Origin: Salana multivorans
Lineage (GTDB): Bacteria > Actinomycetota > Actinomycetes > Actinomycetales > Beutenbergiaceae
Length of the DNA stretch: 64,000 nucleotides
NCBI RefSeq assembly: GCF_003751805.1
Contig: NZ_RKHQ01000001.1
Span: forward strand, 992,001-1,056,000
Reading direction: 5' to 3'
Shown here: in pieces, positions 16,736 to 25,204 of the stretch
How the letters are laid out: each line of letters starts with the position of its first letter
Numbering within the stretch: position 1 is the first letter of the stretch
Made by a program: the position numbers and the translations under genes
Notes under the pieces: model-generated
Seen by the model: only the letters and a program-made list of their open reading frames with translations
Told to the model about the DNA's origin: nothing
The model's database searches: none

Positions 16736-18379
16736 CTACGGCCGGGCGGCGCGCGCCATGTGTCGCGCGCCCCGGAGCCCGAACACCGCAGCCGGCGCGA
16801 TGGTCGAGCCCGGCCCCGGGTACGTGCGACCCATGACCGAGGCCGACGTGTTGCCGGCGGCGTAGAGACCATCGATGACCCCGCCGTCCTCGCGCAGGGC
16901 GCGGGCGTCCGCGTCGGTGACGACGCCGCCCTTCGTCCCGAGGTCGCCGAGCACGACGCGGTAGGCGGTGAACGGCCCGCGCTCCACCGGGCCGAGGTTG
17001 GGGTTGGGGTGCACGGTCGGGTCGCCGTAGTACCGGTCGTACGCGGAGTTGCCGCGGCCGAGGTCGCCGTCGACGCCGGAGCGCGCGAAGCCGTTGAACC
17101 GCTCGACGCTCTCCCGCAGCGTCGTCGCGTCGACGTCGATCCGACGGGCCAGCTCGGTGAGCGTCCGCGCCTCGACGACGATCCCGGCCGCGCGCATCGC
17201 CTTCATCGCCCGCGGGTCCATGGCGAACGTGCGCAGGTACCGCCGGCTGAACCGGGCGTCGGTGAGGAGCCAGTAGGGGCCGGCGCCGCCGTCGAGCTCG
17301 AGCATGTGGTGGCCGAGGTCGACGTAGGACTCGGACTCGTTGGCGAACCGCCGGCCCCGCGCGTCGACCATGAGCGAGTACGGCATGGACCGCTCGCCGA
17401 CGATGAACGCGGGGTGGCCGCCCGGCGGCGGCGCGAGCGAGGCGCCCCACCACGCGTCGTCCATCAGCTCGAGCGCGGCGCCGACCTCCCGCGCCGCCTC
17501 GATCGGGTGCCCGAGGTTGCCGGGGTTGCCGGACGGCTCCCCGTCGACGCCCTGGTACCGCCGACGCCACTCGCGGTTCGCCTCGAAGCCGCCGCCCGCG
17601 AGCATGACGCCGCGGCGCGCCGCCACCTCGACCTCCACCCCGTCGCGCGTCACGCGGACGCCGGTGACGCGGCCGTCGTCGTCGGTCACGAGCGACGTCA
17701 GCGGCGACCCGAGCCACAGCTCGACCCCGCGGTCGACGACGACCGCCTTGCAGAACGCCGTCGCCCACGCGTTGCCGATGCCGACGAGGCGCTTGCCGGT
17801 GACGACGCCACCGAGGATCCGGCCGACCACCCGCGCGCCGCGGACCATGCCGCTCGGGGTGGACCACGCGCGGCCGAGCAGCCACACGTCGTTCGTCATC
17901 GCCGGCAGCGGCAGGGCGCCGCGCAGGGTCTCCCACCACTCACCGAGGATCTTCGAGTCGAGCGGGGCGACCTCGATGGCGCGGCCGATCTTCCCGCCGG
18001 GGAGCTCGGGGTAGTAGTCCGGGTAGTCGGTCGCGCGCGCGAACCGCACGCCGAACCGCTCGGCCGTCGTGACGAAGTCCTCGACGCCGTCGACGAACGC
18101 CTCCCTGCGCTCGCGGCTCGCCGCTCGCCCGACGTCGCCGACGGTCGCCTCCAGGTAGGCGAGGGCCTCCTCGCGGGAGTCGCCGACGCCGTCGCGGCGC
18201 ATGAGCGGGTTGTCGGGCAGCCACATCCCGCCGCCGGACATGGCGGTGCTGCCACCCCACCGGTCCGTCGACTCGACCATGAGGACGGACAGGCCCTCGT
18301 CGACGGCACCCATGGCCGTCGCGAAGGCGGCACCGCCGCTGCCGATGACGACGACGTCGTACTCCTGCCGTTCGGACAT
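16736..18379 (-). CDS. FAD-dependent 3-ketosteroid delta1-dehydrogenase-like oxidoreductase
   Basis: The 547-residue protein begins with the FAD Rossmann motif VVVIGSGGAAFATAMGAVDEG (about residues 9-29) and RWGGSTAMSGGGMWLPDN. It ends with the second FAD contact region GLYAAGNTSASVMGRTYPGPG. These match the KstD/fumarate-reductase flavoprotein family, in which members introduce a double bond next to a ketone. Assignment to a steroid substrate is uncertain because many paralogs act on other compounds. It is the first gene of a unit with the SDR downstream. Its promoter faces a TetR gene, with a palindromic operator candidate at 18427-18463, so repression by that TetR protein is likely. Confidence 0.82.
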   Translation of the reverse strand: MSERQEYDVVVIGSGGAAFATAMGAVDEGLSVLMVESTDRWGGSTAMSGGGMWLPDNPLMRRDGVGDSREEALAYLEATVGDVGRAASRERREAFVDGVEDFVTTAERFGVRFARATDYPDYYPELPGGKIGRAIEVAPLDSKILGEWWETLRGALPLPAMTNDVWLLGRAWSTPSGMVRGARVVGRILGGVVTGKRLVGIGNAWATAFCKAVVVDRGVELWLGSPLTSLVTDDDGRVTGVRVTRDGVEVEVAARRGVMLAGGGFEANREWRRRYQGVDGEPSGNPGNLGHPIEAAREVGAALELMDDAWWGASLAPPPGGHPAFIVGERSMPYSLMVDARGRRFANESESYVDLGHHMLELDGGAGPYWLLTDARFSRRYLRTFAMDPRAMKAMRAAGIVVEARTLTELARRIDVDATTLRESVERFNGFARSGVDGDLGRGNSAYDRYYGDPTVHPNPNLGPVERGPFTAYRVVLGDLGTKGGVVTDADARALREDGGVIDGLYAAGNTSASVMGRTYPGPGSTIAPAAVFGLRGARHMARAARP

Positions 18380-18426
18380 GCCGGGTCTCCTCCCGCGCCG
18401 CAGGGATCACCTGCCGGAATGGTCAC

Positions 18427-18463
18427 CCTAGAACCAAACCGGACAACCCTGTCCGGTTCTAGG
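18427..18463. promoter_or_regulatory. Composite palindrome in the kstD-like/tetR divergent promoter
   Basis: An inner inverted repeat AACCGGACA-accc-TGTCCGGTT (18437-18458) overlaps an outer pair CCTAGAACC (18427-18435) and GGTTCTAGG (18455-18463). The left half looks like the right half with an extra AAACC, as if a simple palindrome gained a 5-base insertion. It lies just before the TetR start and is the obvious operator candidate for both divergent units. Confidence 0.7.
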
Positions 18464-18471
18464 CTTCCAGC

Positions 18472-19143
18472 ATGCCTCGCGACGCCGCGCCCCGGTCAGG
18501 GCCGAAGGTCCCGGCCTCGGGCGAGCCCACGTCCCGCGGCCGTCCGTCGGACGGCCCCACCGCGAACCGTGGACCCGCGGCGGCCGCGGCGAACCGCGCG
18601 GCGATCCTCGCGGCCGCCCAGCGCCTGTTCGCCAGCGAGGGGTTCCTCGTGCCGCTCAGCGCGATCGCGCGCGAGGCCGGTGTCGGCCAGGGCGTGCTGT
18701 ACCGGCACTTCCGCGGGCGGACGGACCTGGCGGACGCCGTGTTCGAGGACAACCTCGTGGCGCTGGAGGAGACCGCGGCGAGCGCGGGGCCGGGGGTGTT
18801 CGCCGCGCTGTGGCGCGAGCTGCTGGAGCACACGGTGACGGCGTCCGCCTTCGTCGAGCTGGTGCTCCAGACGCGGCACGCGGCGGTCCCGCACGACCGG
18901 TCGCGCGACGGCTCGCACGCCGTCCCGCACGACGTCCCGCACGACGGGGCGCGGCGGCTCGCCGACCTCGTCGGGGTCGCGCTGGCCCGATCCAGGGCGG
19001 CCGGCGAGCTGGACGCCGACCTCACGACCGACGACGTGCTGCTCGCCTGGCGGATGGCGTTCGGGATCGTGACGACGGCACCGACGCCCGAGCAGGCGCG
19101 CGCGGACCTCGCCGCGGCGCGCCTGCTCGGGATGGCCCCGTAG
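18472..19143 (+). CDS. TetR/AcrR-family transcriptional regulator
   Basis: This 223-residue protein has a disordered N-terminus (about 40 residues), then a TetR helix-turn-helix from about residues 42-95. Landmarks are AAILAAAQRLFASEGF, AIAREAGVGQGVLYRHFRGR and the following linker helix. The C-terminal ligand domain contains an odd repeat PHDRSRDGSHAVPHDVPHD. It is divergent from the KstD-like/SDR unit with a strong palindrome between, so it probably represses that unit and itself. The ligand is likely a substrate or product of those enzymes. It ends 18 bases before the convergent GH32-like gene. Confidence 0.9.
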   Translation: MPRDAAPRSGPKVPASGEPTSRGRPSDGPTANRGPAAAAANRAAILAAAQRLFASEGFLVPLSAIAREAGVGQGVLYRHFRGRTDLADAVFEDNLVALEETAASAGPGVFAALWRELLEHTVTASAFVELVLQTRHAAVPHDRSRDGSHAVPHDVPHDGARRLADLVGVALARSRAAGELDADLTTDDVLLAWRMAFGIVTTAPTPEQARADLAAARLLGMAP

Positions 19144-19161
19144 CCGGAGCCTCCCACCACC

Positions 19162-20553
19162 TCAGCCGGCGTGCTCCTGCACCTCGACGGAGAGCACCTC
19201 GACCGTCCCGACCTCGACGTCGAGCGCGATCTCGGACCCGACCCGGTCGTAGACCCGCGTCGAGAGCGCGACGTCGTCGAGGTAGAGCACCGCGATCGAG
19301 CCGTCGACCTGCAGGTCGAGGACGTGCTCGCCCGGCTCCAGGACGACCGGACGCGCGATGCCGCGGTTGTCGTACCGCGGCCACGGGTAGCTCGGGTGGC
19401 GGTCGAAGACGAGCGAGCGTCGCGCGGTCGAGACGCCGTAGCGGTAGGAGACGCCGGACTCCTCGTCCTCCGCGAACCGCAGCCCGAACGTCGCGTCGCC
19501 GGCCAGGCGCAGCCGCACGAGGACGCGGTAGGTCTCGGCGTCGACGCTCCCGAGCGGGAGCCGCACGACGTCACCGGCCGAGGACAGCGTCACGGGCTGC
19601 GGCAGCCGCCCGGCGACCTCGCCGAAGGCGGCGGCCACGCCGTCGGGCGCCTTGACGCCGAGCGACCCGTCCGGGCGCAGGACCACCTCGTGCACGACGA
19701 GCGTTCCGCCCCACTCCCAGCCGCGCGCGTCGTCCTCGTCCTCCTTCGTCGCGACCCAGCCGAAGAGGAACTGCTGGTCGCCCTCCCCCGCGCTGCGCGC
19801 CGCGTAGTAGGCGCGGCCGTCGAAGGCGTCGTCGAACGGCGCCGTCCACGGGCCCTCGAGGGAGTCCGAGACCCGGTAGACCGTCTTGGACTCGCTGCTG
19901 TACTCGGTGATGAGGTGGTACCAGCGTCCACCGGCGCGGAACAGGTCCGGCATCTCCTGCATGGTGAACCGGCCGGGAGCCCAGAAGTCGCCGTCGAAGG
20001 TCCACTCGACGAGGTCGGTCGAGGTGAACGCGACGGTGCTGCCCGTCGTCCGCGTCTTCGGTCCCTCGCGGCGCCCGCCGAGGATCATCAGGTAGTGCTG
20101 CTTCTCCTCGTCCCACAGCACGACGGGGTCGCGCCAGTCGTCCGGGTCGTACCCGGGCTGCGGGGCCACGTGGAGCCGGTCGGTCTTCTCCCAGTGGATC
20201 AGGTCCGTGCTGCGGGCCACCTGGAGCACCTGCGAGGGTCGGCCCTGCGCCCGGTAGTCCCGGTTGTACCCCGTGTAGAACGCGAAGAACTCGTCCCCGG
20301 CCCGGAAGACCGAGCCGGCGAAGATGAACTGGTCCTGCGCGTCGTCGCCGCCGCCGGGCAGCACCTCGCCGTGGTCCTCGTAGGTCACGAAGTCCGTCGT
20401 CGTGACGAGCGCCCAGCCGAAGGGCTCCCCGAACGGCCCGGGCCGGCGGGTGTCGCGCTGGTGGAACAGGTAGTAGACGCCGTCGTGGAAGAACGGCATG
20501 CAGTCCCCGAACCATCGTTCGGCGGGCTGGTAGAAGATCCGGTGCACGGACAT
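19162..20553 (-). CDS. Glycoside hydrolase family 32-like protein (fructan/beta-fructosidase type)
   Basis: The 463-residue protein has a five-blade propeller-like N-terminal domain followed by a beta-sandwich (about residues 315-460). GH32-type motifs are visible: WFGDCMPFFHDGVYYLFH near residue 14 in place of WMNDPNG, FAGSVF near 78, WRDPVV near 139 (transition-state Asp) and QEMPDLF near 199 (candidate acid/base Glu). It lacks a signal peptide, so it acts inside the cell on imported sugar. The ATG at 20553 is preceded by AAAGGA. It is the last gene of an ABC importer operon controlled by the divergent LacI protein, which fits uptake then hydrolysis of a beta-fructoside or related oligosaccharide. 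The variant first motif makes the exact substrate uncertain. Confidence 0.82.
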   Translation of the reverse strand: MSVHRIFYQPAERWFGDCMPFFHDGVYYLFHQRDTRRPGPFGEPFGWALVTTTDFVTYEDHGEVLPGGGDDAQDQFIFAGSVFRAGDEFFAFYTGYNRDYRAQGRPSQVLQVARSTDLIHWEKTDRLHVAPQPGYDPDDWRDPVVLWDEEKQHYLMILGGRREGPKTRTTGSTVAFTSTDLVEWTFDGDFWAPGRFTMQEMPDLFRAGGRWYHLITEYSSESKTVYRVSDSLEGPWTAPFDDAFDGRAYYAARSAGEGDQQFLFGWVATKEDEDDARGWEWGGTLVVHEVVLRPDGSLGVKAPDGVAAAFGEVAGRLPQPVTLSSAGDVVRLPLGSVDAETYRVLVRLRLAGDATFGLRFAEDEESGVSYRYGVSTARRSLVFDRHPSYPWPRYDNRGIARPVVLEPGEHVLDLQVDGSIAVLYLDDVALSTRVYDRVGSEIALDVEVGTVEVLSVEVQEHAG

Positions 20554-20597
20554 GTCCTTTCGGTTGGGTGGAGGTCAGGAGGCGGGCGCGGCGGCGC

Positions 20598-21446
20598 TCA
20601 GCGCCCGCCCATGCCGCTCAGGGCGATGCCGGAGACGAGGTAGCGCTGGAGCCCGAGCACGATGAGGGCGCTCGGGACGATCGAGATGGTGGCCGCCGCC
20701 ATGAGGAGGTTCCACTGGTTCCCGGTCTGGCCGAGGAACATGTTGAGCCCGAGCGGGACGGTGGCCATCCGCACGTCGCTCACGATGAGCAGGGGCCACA
20801 GGAAGCTGTTCCAGTAGCCGATGAAGGTGAACACGGCGAGCGTCCCCATCGCCGGCGTCGCCATGGGCAGCACGATCCGGACGAACATGCGCCACCGGCT
20901 CGCCCCGTCGATGCGGGCCGCGTCCTCCAGCTCCTCGGGGACGGTGAGGAAGAACTGGCGGAGCAGGAAGGTGCCGAAGGCCGTGAAGGCCCAGGGCACG
21001 ATGAGCCCGAGGTAGGAGTTGGTCCAGCCGAGGTTGCGCATGAGGATGAACATCGGGACGACGAGCACCTCCTGCGGGATCATGAGCGTCCCGAGGTAGA
21101 GCAGGAACACCCCGTCGCGGCCCCGCCACCGGATGCGCGAGAACGCGTACGCGGCCATCGCGGACGAGGCGACCACCATGACGGTGCCGATCGCGGAGAC
21201 GACGATCCCGTTGACCATGAACCGCCCGAACGGGAGGTAGGTCCACGCGTTCGTGAAGTTCTCCCACCGGAGCGACGACCCGACGAGCGAGGGCGGCGAC
21301 GCGAACACCTCGCTCGCCGGCTTGAGCGCCGAGGCGACCATCCAGACGAACGGCAGCAGGACGAGGGCGGCGGCCAGTGTCAGCAGGACCTGGGAGACGA
21401 CCTGGACGAGGCGGGAGCGGGCACGGGCGGCGGTGGTCGTCGTCAT
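20598..21446 (-). CDS. Carbohydrate ABC transporter permease (MalG type)
   Basis: This 282-residue inner-membrane subunit has about six transmembrane helices and the EAA-loop sequence EDAARIDGASRWRMFVRIVL that contacts the ATPase. It belongs to the CUT1 family. Its ATG shares one base with the stop of the preceding permease (TGATG), so the two are coupled. The GH32-like gene follows after 44 bases. No ATPase gene is present in the operon, so a shared MsmK/UgpC-type ATPase encoded elsewhere is expected. Confidence 0.93.
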   Translation of the reverse strand: MTTTTAARARSRLVQVVSQVLLTLAAALVLLPFVWMVASALKPASEVFASPPSLVGSSLRWENFTNAWTYLPFGRFMVNGIVVSAIGTVMVVASSAMAAYAFSRIRWRGRDGVFLLYLGTLMIPQEVLVVPMFILMRNLGWTNSYLGLIVPWAFTAFGTFLLRQFFLTVPEELEDAARIDGASRWRMFVRIVLPMATPAMGTLAVFTFIGYWNSFLWPLLIVSDVRMATVPLGLNMFLGQTGNQWNLLMAAATISIVPSALIVLGLQRYLVSGIALSGMGGR

Positions 21447-22384
21447 CAGTAGTGCACCCACTTCTTCTGCCCGCGGAACTGGATGAACGTGATCGTCATG
21501 ATGAGCATGAAGAGGAACCAGGCGATGGCCGAGGCGTAGCCCATCTCGTAGGACTGGAAGCCCCACTGGTAGAGGTAGAAGACGAGCGTCGAGGTGGCGA
21601 TGCCGGGGCCGCCGCCGGTGAGGATGAACGGCTGCGCGAACACCTGGAGCGAGGAGATGACGGTCATCACCGTCGCGAAGAACAGGCTCGGGGTGACGAG
21701 CGGGAGCGTCACGTGCGCCAGCCGGCTCCACCAGCCGGCGCCGTCGATCTGGGCGGCCTCCGTCATCGTCGCCGGGATGGCCTGCAGCCCGGCGACGAGG
21801 ATGATCATGTTGTAGCCGAACCCGGCCCACAGCGACATGAGGATGACGGCGGGCATGGCCCAGCGCGCGTCGCCGAGCCAGTTGGGTCCCGAGGTTCCCG
21901 TGAGCGCCTGGAAGAGCTGGGCGATCAGGCCGTCGTCGCGCTGGTAGAGCATGCGCCAGACCATCGCGTTCGCGACCATCGGGCTCACCACGGGCAGGAA
22001 GAACACGAACCGGTAGAACCCCTTGAACCGCACCCGCGACTGGAGCCACAGCGCGAGGGAGAACGAGACGAGGAGGTTGAGCGCGACGTAGCCGACGACG
22101 AAGTAGAAGGTGTTCCCGACGATCTGCCAGAACACCGGGTCCGTCGTGAGCATCCGGACGACGTTGTCGAGCCCGACGAAGACCCGCTCCCCGAGGAGGG
22201 GCCACTCGTAGAACGCGAGCACGAGCGAGGCGCCGATCGGAACGATCGTGAAGACGGTGAAGCCGAGGAGGTTCGGGGCGAGGAAGCCGAGGGCGGCCCG
22301 GCGCTCTCGGCGCATCGCGGGCCGCGTGTCGCGCCGCAGGGCCGTCGGCGGCCGCTCGACCGGGTCAACGGTGGGGGCAGACAT
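21446..22384 (-). CDS. Carbohydrate ABC transporter permease (MalF type)
   Basis: This 312-residue permease has about 30 basic N-terminal residues, then six membrane helices and the EAA loop EAAQIDGAGWWSRLAHVTLP. It pairs with the downstream MalG-type subunit to form the import channel. The ATG is at 22382-22384. A strong hairpin lies between it and the upstream binding-protein gene, which probably lowers permease expression relative to the binding protein. Confidence 0.93.
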   Translation of the reverse strand: MSAPTVDPVERPPTALRRDTRPAMRRERRAALGFLAPNLLGFTVFTIVPIGASLVLAFYEWPLLGERVFVGLDNVVRMLTTDPVFWQIVGNTFYFVVGYVALNLLVSFSLALWLQSRVRFKGFYRFVFFLPVVSPMVANAMVWRMLYQRDDGLIAQLFQALTGTSGPNWLGDARWAMPAVILMSLWAGFGYNMIILVAGLQAIPATMTEAAQIDGAGWWSRLAHVTLPLVTPSLFFATVMTVISSLQVFAQPFILTGGGPGIATSTLVFYLYQWGFQSYEMGYASAIAWFLFMLIMTITFIQFRGQKKWVHY

Positions 22385-22431
22385 CAGGTGCGCCTCTCGT
22401 GGACGTGGGGGACGGGACGGGTGAGATGGGG

Positions 22432-22472
22432 GACGTGAGGTGGGACCGGTTCGAGCGGTCCCACCTCACGTC
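22432..22472 (-). terminator. Intra-operon hairpin between binding protein and permease genes
   Basis: A perfect 17-bp stem (GACGTGAGGTGGGACCG with its complement) and a 7-base loop begin 23 bases after the binding-protein stop. Being inside the operon and lacking a T-run, it probably acts as a partial terminator or an mRNA stabiliser giving excess binding protein. Confidence 0.7.
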
Positions 22473-22494
22473 GGTCGCGCGGGCGACGTGCCGG

Positions 22495-23793
22495 TCAGCC
22501 GGCCTGCTGCTGGACGAGCTCGAGCACCTGCGCCGGCGTCCTCGCGCCGCTGAACGCCTCGGTCGAGTACTGCACGAGGAGCGCCGAGACCTGCTGCCAC
22601 CCGGCGGGCGTCGGGTAGGGGTCGACCGTCTCGAGCGCCGTCTCGATGGCCTCGCGGGCGCCGTCGACGCCGGCCGTCTCGTACCAGGACTCCTGGGCCG
22701 CCGTGTAGGCCGGGAACCCGCGGCCGGCGTCGGCGATGTACTGCTGCGCCTCCGGACCGATGATGACCGAGATGGCCTTCCACGCCTCGTCGGGGTTCTT
22801 GCACGACGACGTGATGCCGAAGCCCGTCCCCGACATCGTCGTGATCGACGTCCCGTCGACCGACGGCAGCGTCGTGAGACCCACCTCGAAGTCGACGGTC
22901 GTGCGCGCGTTGATGAGCTGCCACGGACCGTCGATGTACATCGCGGCCCGGCCGTTGCGCCACAGGTCGCTCGCGCCGCCGGCCTGTCCGCTGGCGTCGG
23001 GCGCCTGGGCGACGCCGTACTCGGTGACCAGCGAGACCTCGCGGCCGAAGCCGTCGACGACCCCCGGATCGGTGAGCGTCGGCTCGCCGTCCGCCATGTA
23101 GACCCCGCCGACGCTGAGCGCCCAGCCGAGCCACGCGTCCGGCGACCCGTTGACCGCCCAGCCGTAGGTGCCGTCCTTCGTGAGCGCCTCGGCCGCGGCG
23201 ATGAACTCCTCGAAGGTCCAGCCCGGCTGCGGCTGCTCGAGGCCGGCCGCATCGAACAGGTCCTTGTTGACGTAGACGACGAACGGCCCGAAGTCGTACG
23301 GCACCGCGAGCTGCGCGCCGTCGGAGGTGAGCCCCTCGACGATCGACTCCGAGTAGTCGGCGATGTCGAACCCGGTCTGCTCGAAGTAGGGCGCGAGGTC
23401 GACGAAGAGCGAGCCGACGTCGGACACCCGCTGCGCCTGGAGGCCCGCGATGCAGGCGAGGTCGTTGCTCGCCGCCTGCGCGGTGAGCTTGTTGTAGTAC
23501 TCGCGGTAGGGCGTCGACTCGAACGTCACCTCGATCTCGGGGTACGCCTCGGTCACCATGTCGGCGAGGTGGTTCCACACGTCGACCTCGGCCTGGGAGT
23601 CGGCCGACATCGCCCAGCGCAGCGTGACCTTCTCACCCCCGCCCGCCGAGCCGCCCGCGCCGTCGGTCGAGCCGCCGTCGGAGCCGGCGGTGCCGCCGCC
23701 GCCACCCGTCGAGCCCGAGCCGCATGCCGCGAGCGTCAGGGCGACGGCCCCCGCCAGGACGATCCCCGCATGCCTTCGTGCGATACGCATCAT
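22495..23793 (-). CDS. Extracellular sugar-binding lipoprotein of ABC importer
   Basis: This 432-residue solute-binding protein has a lipoprotein signal peptide with lipobox LTLAACGSG, then a Gly/Ser-rich linker and a two-lobed binding fold of the CUT1 type. Recognisable segments include VPYDFGPFVVYVNKDLFDAAG and AMYIDGPWQLINA. The mature Cys would be lipid-modified and held on the outer face of the membrane. It is the first gene of the importer operon, with a promoter at 23828-23857 and a LacI-type operator at 23807-23822. The downstream GH32-like enzyme suggests a fructose-containing or similar oligosaccharide as ligand. Confidence 0.93.
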   Translation of the reverse strand: MMRIARRHAGIVLAGAVALTLAACGSGSTGGGGGTAGSDGGSTDGAGGSAGGGEKVTLRWAMSADSQAEVDVWNHLADMVTEAYPEIEVTFESTPYREYYNKLTAQAASNDLACIAGLQAQRVSDVGSLFVDLAPYFEQTGFDIADYSESIVEGLTSDGAQLAVPYDFGPFVVYVNKDLFDAAGLEQPQPGWTFEEFIAAAEALTKDGTYGWAVNGSPDAWLGWALSVGGVYMADGEPTLTDPGVVDGFGREVSLVTEYGVAQAPDASGQAGGASDLWRNGRAAMYIDGPWQLINARTTVDFEVGLTTLPSVDGTSITTMSGTGFGITSSCKNPDEAWKAISVIIGPEAQQYIADAGRGFPAYTAAQESWYETAGVDGAREAIETALETVDPYPTPAGWQQVSALLVQYSTEAFSGARTPAQVLELVQQQAG

Positions 23794-23806
23794 TAACTCT
23801 CCTTGT

Positions 23807-23822
23807 CTGACAACGATGTCAG
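23807..23822. promoter_or_regulatory. LacI-type operator CTGACAACGATGTCAG
   Basis: This 16-base inverted repeat with a central CG, typical of LacI-family operators, lies between the binding-protein promoter -10 box and its start codon. A related half site TTGTCAG occurs before lacI. Occupancy would block transcription of the importer operon. Confidence 0.75.
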
Positions 23823-23827
23823 GTCAG

Positions 23828-23857
23828 ACTATGACAGCCGCTCTGCTAGGTTGTCAA
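23828..23857 (-). promoter_or_regulatory. Sigma70-type promoter of the importer operon
   Basis: On the minus strand, -35 TTGACA (23852-23857) and -10 CATAGT (23828-23833) are separated by 18 bases. The predicted start falls at the LacI operator just downstream. Confidence 0.55.
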
Positions 23858-23887
23858 GGAATGAGCTAGCCGGTGCACCGCCCGCTC

Positions 23888-23903
23888 GACCACGTTGTCA
23901 GAA
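23888..23903. promoter_or_regulatory. Second LacI-type operator-like site before lacI
   Basis: The site GACCACGTTGTCAGAA carries one good half, TTGTCAG, identical to an arm of the 23807 operator apart from one base, around a central CG. A further TTGTCA lies at 23851. The site suggests autoregulation of the lacI-type gene or looping. Confidence 0.45.
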
Positions 23904-23944
23904 CGAGGCGACCGGCCGGGGCACCACGGACCAGGGGGTCGGAC

Positions 23945-24934
23945 GTGGCGTCACCGAGCGGTCGCGCAACGATGAAGGACGTCGCCCGTCTCGCCGGCGT
24001 CGGGGTCAAGACCGTCTCGCGGGTGGTCAACGGCGAGCCGTACGTCTCGGAGGAGACTCGCGACGCCGTGGAGCGCGCCATCCGCCAGCTCCGGTTCCAG
24101 CGCAACGCCTCGGCCGCGAGCCTGCGCCACGGTCAGAGCCGCACGATCGGGCTCATCGTCGAGGACATCGCCGAGCCGTTCCAGGGCGCGCTCGTCCAGG
24201 CGGTCGAGCACGCGCTCGCGGAGCGGTCGGTGCTCCTGTTCACCACGACCTCGGCGCACGACCCCGAGCGCGAGCGGTCGATGGTGCGGGAGCTCATCTC
24301 CCGACGGGTCGACGGCCTGCTGGTGCTGCCGGTCCCGCAGGACCACTCCTTCCTCACGCCCGAGTTCGAGTCGGGGCTGCCGGTCGTCTTCGTCGACCGT
24401 CGCCCCGGCGGGATCGTCGCCGACCTGGTGGCGTCCGACAACCGCGGGGGCACGCGCGCGGGGACGGAGTACCTGGTCTCCCGCGGTCACCGCCGGATCG
24501 CCTACCTCGGCGACCGCGAGGCGATCTTCGCCGGGCAGGAGCGCCTGCTCGGCTACCGCGACGCGCTGGACGCCGCCGGGATCGTGTTCGATCCACGGCT
24601 CGTCGCGACGGCGGACCCGGGCCGGGAGGTGTCGGAGGCCGTGCTGCGCGAGCTCATGGACCTCGCCGCGCCGCCGACGGCGCTCGTCACCGGCAACAGC
24701 CTCCACACGATCGCGACGCTGCGCAGCCCGACCTTCCAGGCGCTCGACCTCGCGCACGTGGCGTTCGACGAGATCGAGCTGCAGGACCTGTTCCGCCGAC
24801 CGCTCGACGTCGTGGCGCAGGACCCCGAGCGGATCGGGCTGCTCGCCACCGAGATCCTGCTCGACCGGATCCAGGGCGACGACGGGCCGCCGCGCGAGGT
24901 CCGGGTGCCGACGCAGCTGCGCGTGCGGTCCTAG
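23945..24934 (+). CDS. LacI-family transcriptional repressor
   Basis: This 329-residue regulator has the LacI helix-turn-helix TMKDVARLAGVGVKTVSRVV near the N-terminus and hinge-helix residues NASAASLRHG. A periplasmic-binding-protein-like sensor domain follows (GLIVEDIAEPFQGALVQAVE, RRVDGLLVLP, RGHRRIAYLGDR). The GTG at 23945 is taken as start; ATG 23972 is an alternative that would begin directly at the helix-turn-helix. It is divergent from the importer operon, and its sites at 23807 and 23888 imply repression of that operon and of itself. The inducer is probably the imported sugar. Confidence 0.93.
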   Translation: MASPSGRATMKDVARLAGVGVKTVSRVVNGEPYVSEETRDAVERAIRQLRFQRNASAASLRHGQSRTIGLIVEDIAEPFQGALVQAVEHALAERSVLLFTTTSAHDPERERSMVRELISRRVDGLLVLPVPQDHSFLTPEFESGLPVVFVDRRPGGIVADLVASDNRGGTRAGTEYLVSRGHRRIAYLGDREAIFAGQERLLGYRDALDAAGIVFDPRLVATADPGREVSEAVLRELMDLAAPPTALVTGNSLHTIATLRSPTFQALDLAHVAFDEIELQDLFRRPLDVVAQDPERIGLLATEILLDRIQGDDGPPREVRVPTQLRVRS

Positions 24935-24940
24935 CGCGAG

Positions 24941-24990
24941 CGATCGGTCGGCCGAGGGCCCGGGCGGTCACCCGGTCGGCCGACCGATCG
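24941..24990. terminator. Bidirectional terminator between lacI-type and small acidic gene
   Basis: Perfect 15-base arms CGATCGGTCGGCCGA (24941-24955) and its complement (24976-24990) enclose a smaller CCGGG/CCCGG stem. It lies between two convergent genes, 6 bases after one stop and 7 before the other. Confidence 0.8.
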
Positions 24991-24997
24991 ACTCAGC

Positions 24998-25204
24998 TCA
25001 GGAGCCGCCCTTGAGGCGCTCGATGGCGTCGGCGTTCTCGGGGTCGGAGATGGCCGCGACGGCGGCCGAGCCGCGCTGGATCTCGGCCTCCCGCTCGGCC
25101 TCGGTGAGCTCCTCGGCCCCGTCGACCTTCTCCTCGCCGAGAACCCCGGCCGCTTCCTCGACCTCGATCGGGACGGCGGGCGGCATGCTGCGGTCGTACG
25201 ACAT
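24998..25204 (-). CDS. Small acidic protein of unknown function
   Basis: This 68-residue, strongly acidic protein starts MSYDRSMPPAVPIEVEEAAG and contains ELTEAEREAEIQRG, then a short Ala-rich and charged tail. It has no signal or membrane segment and I do not recognise the family. The start ATG at 25202-25204 has AGGAG upstream, and a clear terminator follows, so it looks like a genuine single-gene unit. It is divergent from gcvT with about 255 bases between. Confidence 0.65.
   Translation of the reverse strand: MSYDRSMPPAVPIEVEEAAGVLGEEKVDGAEELTEAEREAEIQRGSAAVAAISDPENADAIERLKGGS

Noticed and set aside
15687-17939. A single 750-residue SDR fusion reading
   Set aside because: The upstream part is an out-of-frame shadow of the flavoprotein gene; the real SDR starts at 16682 with a good ribosome site.
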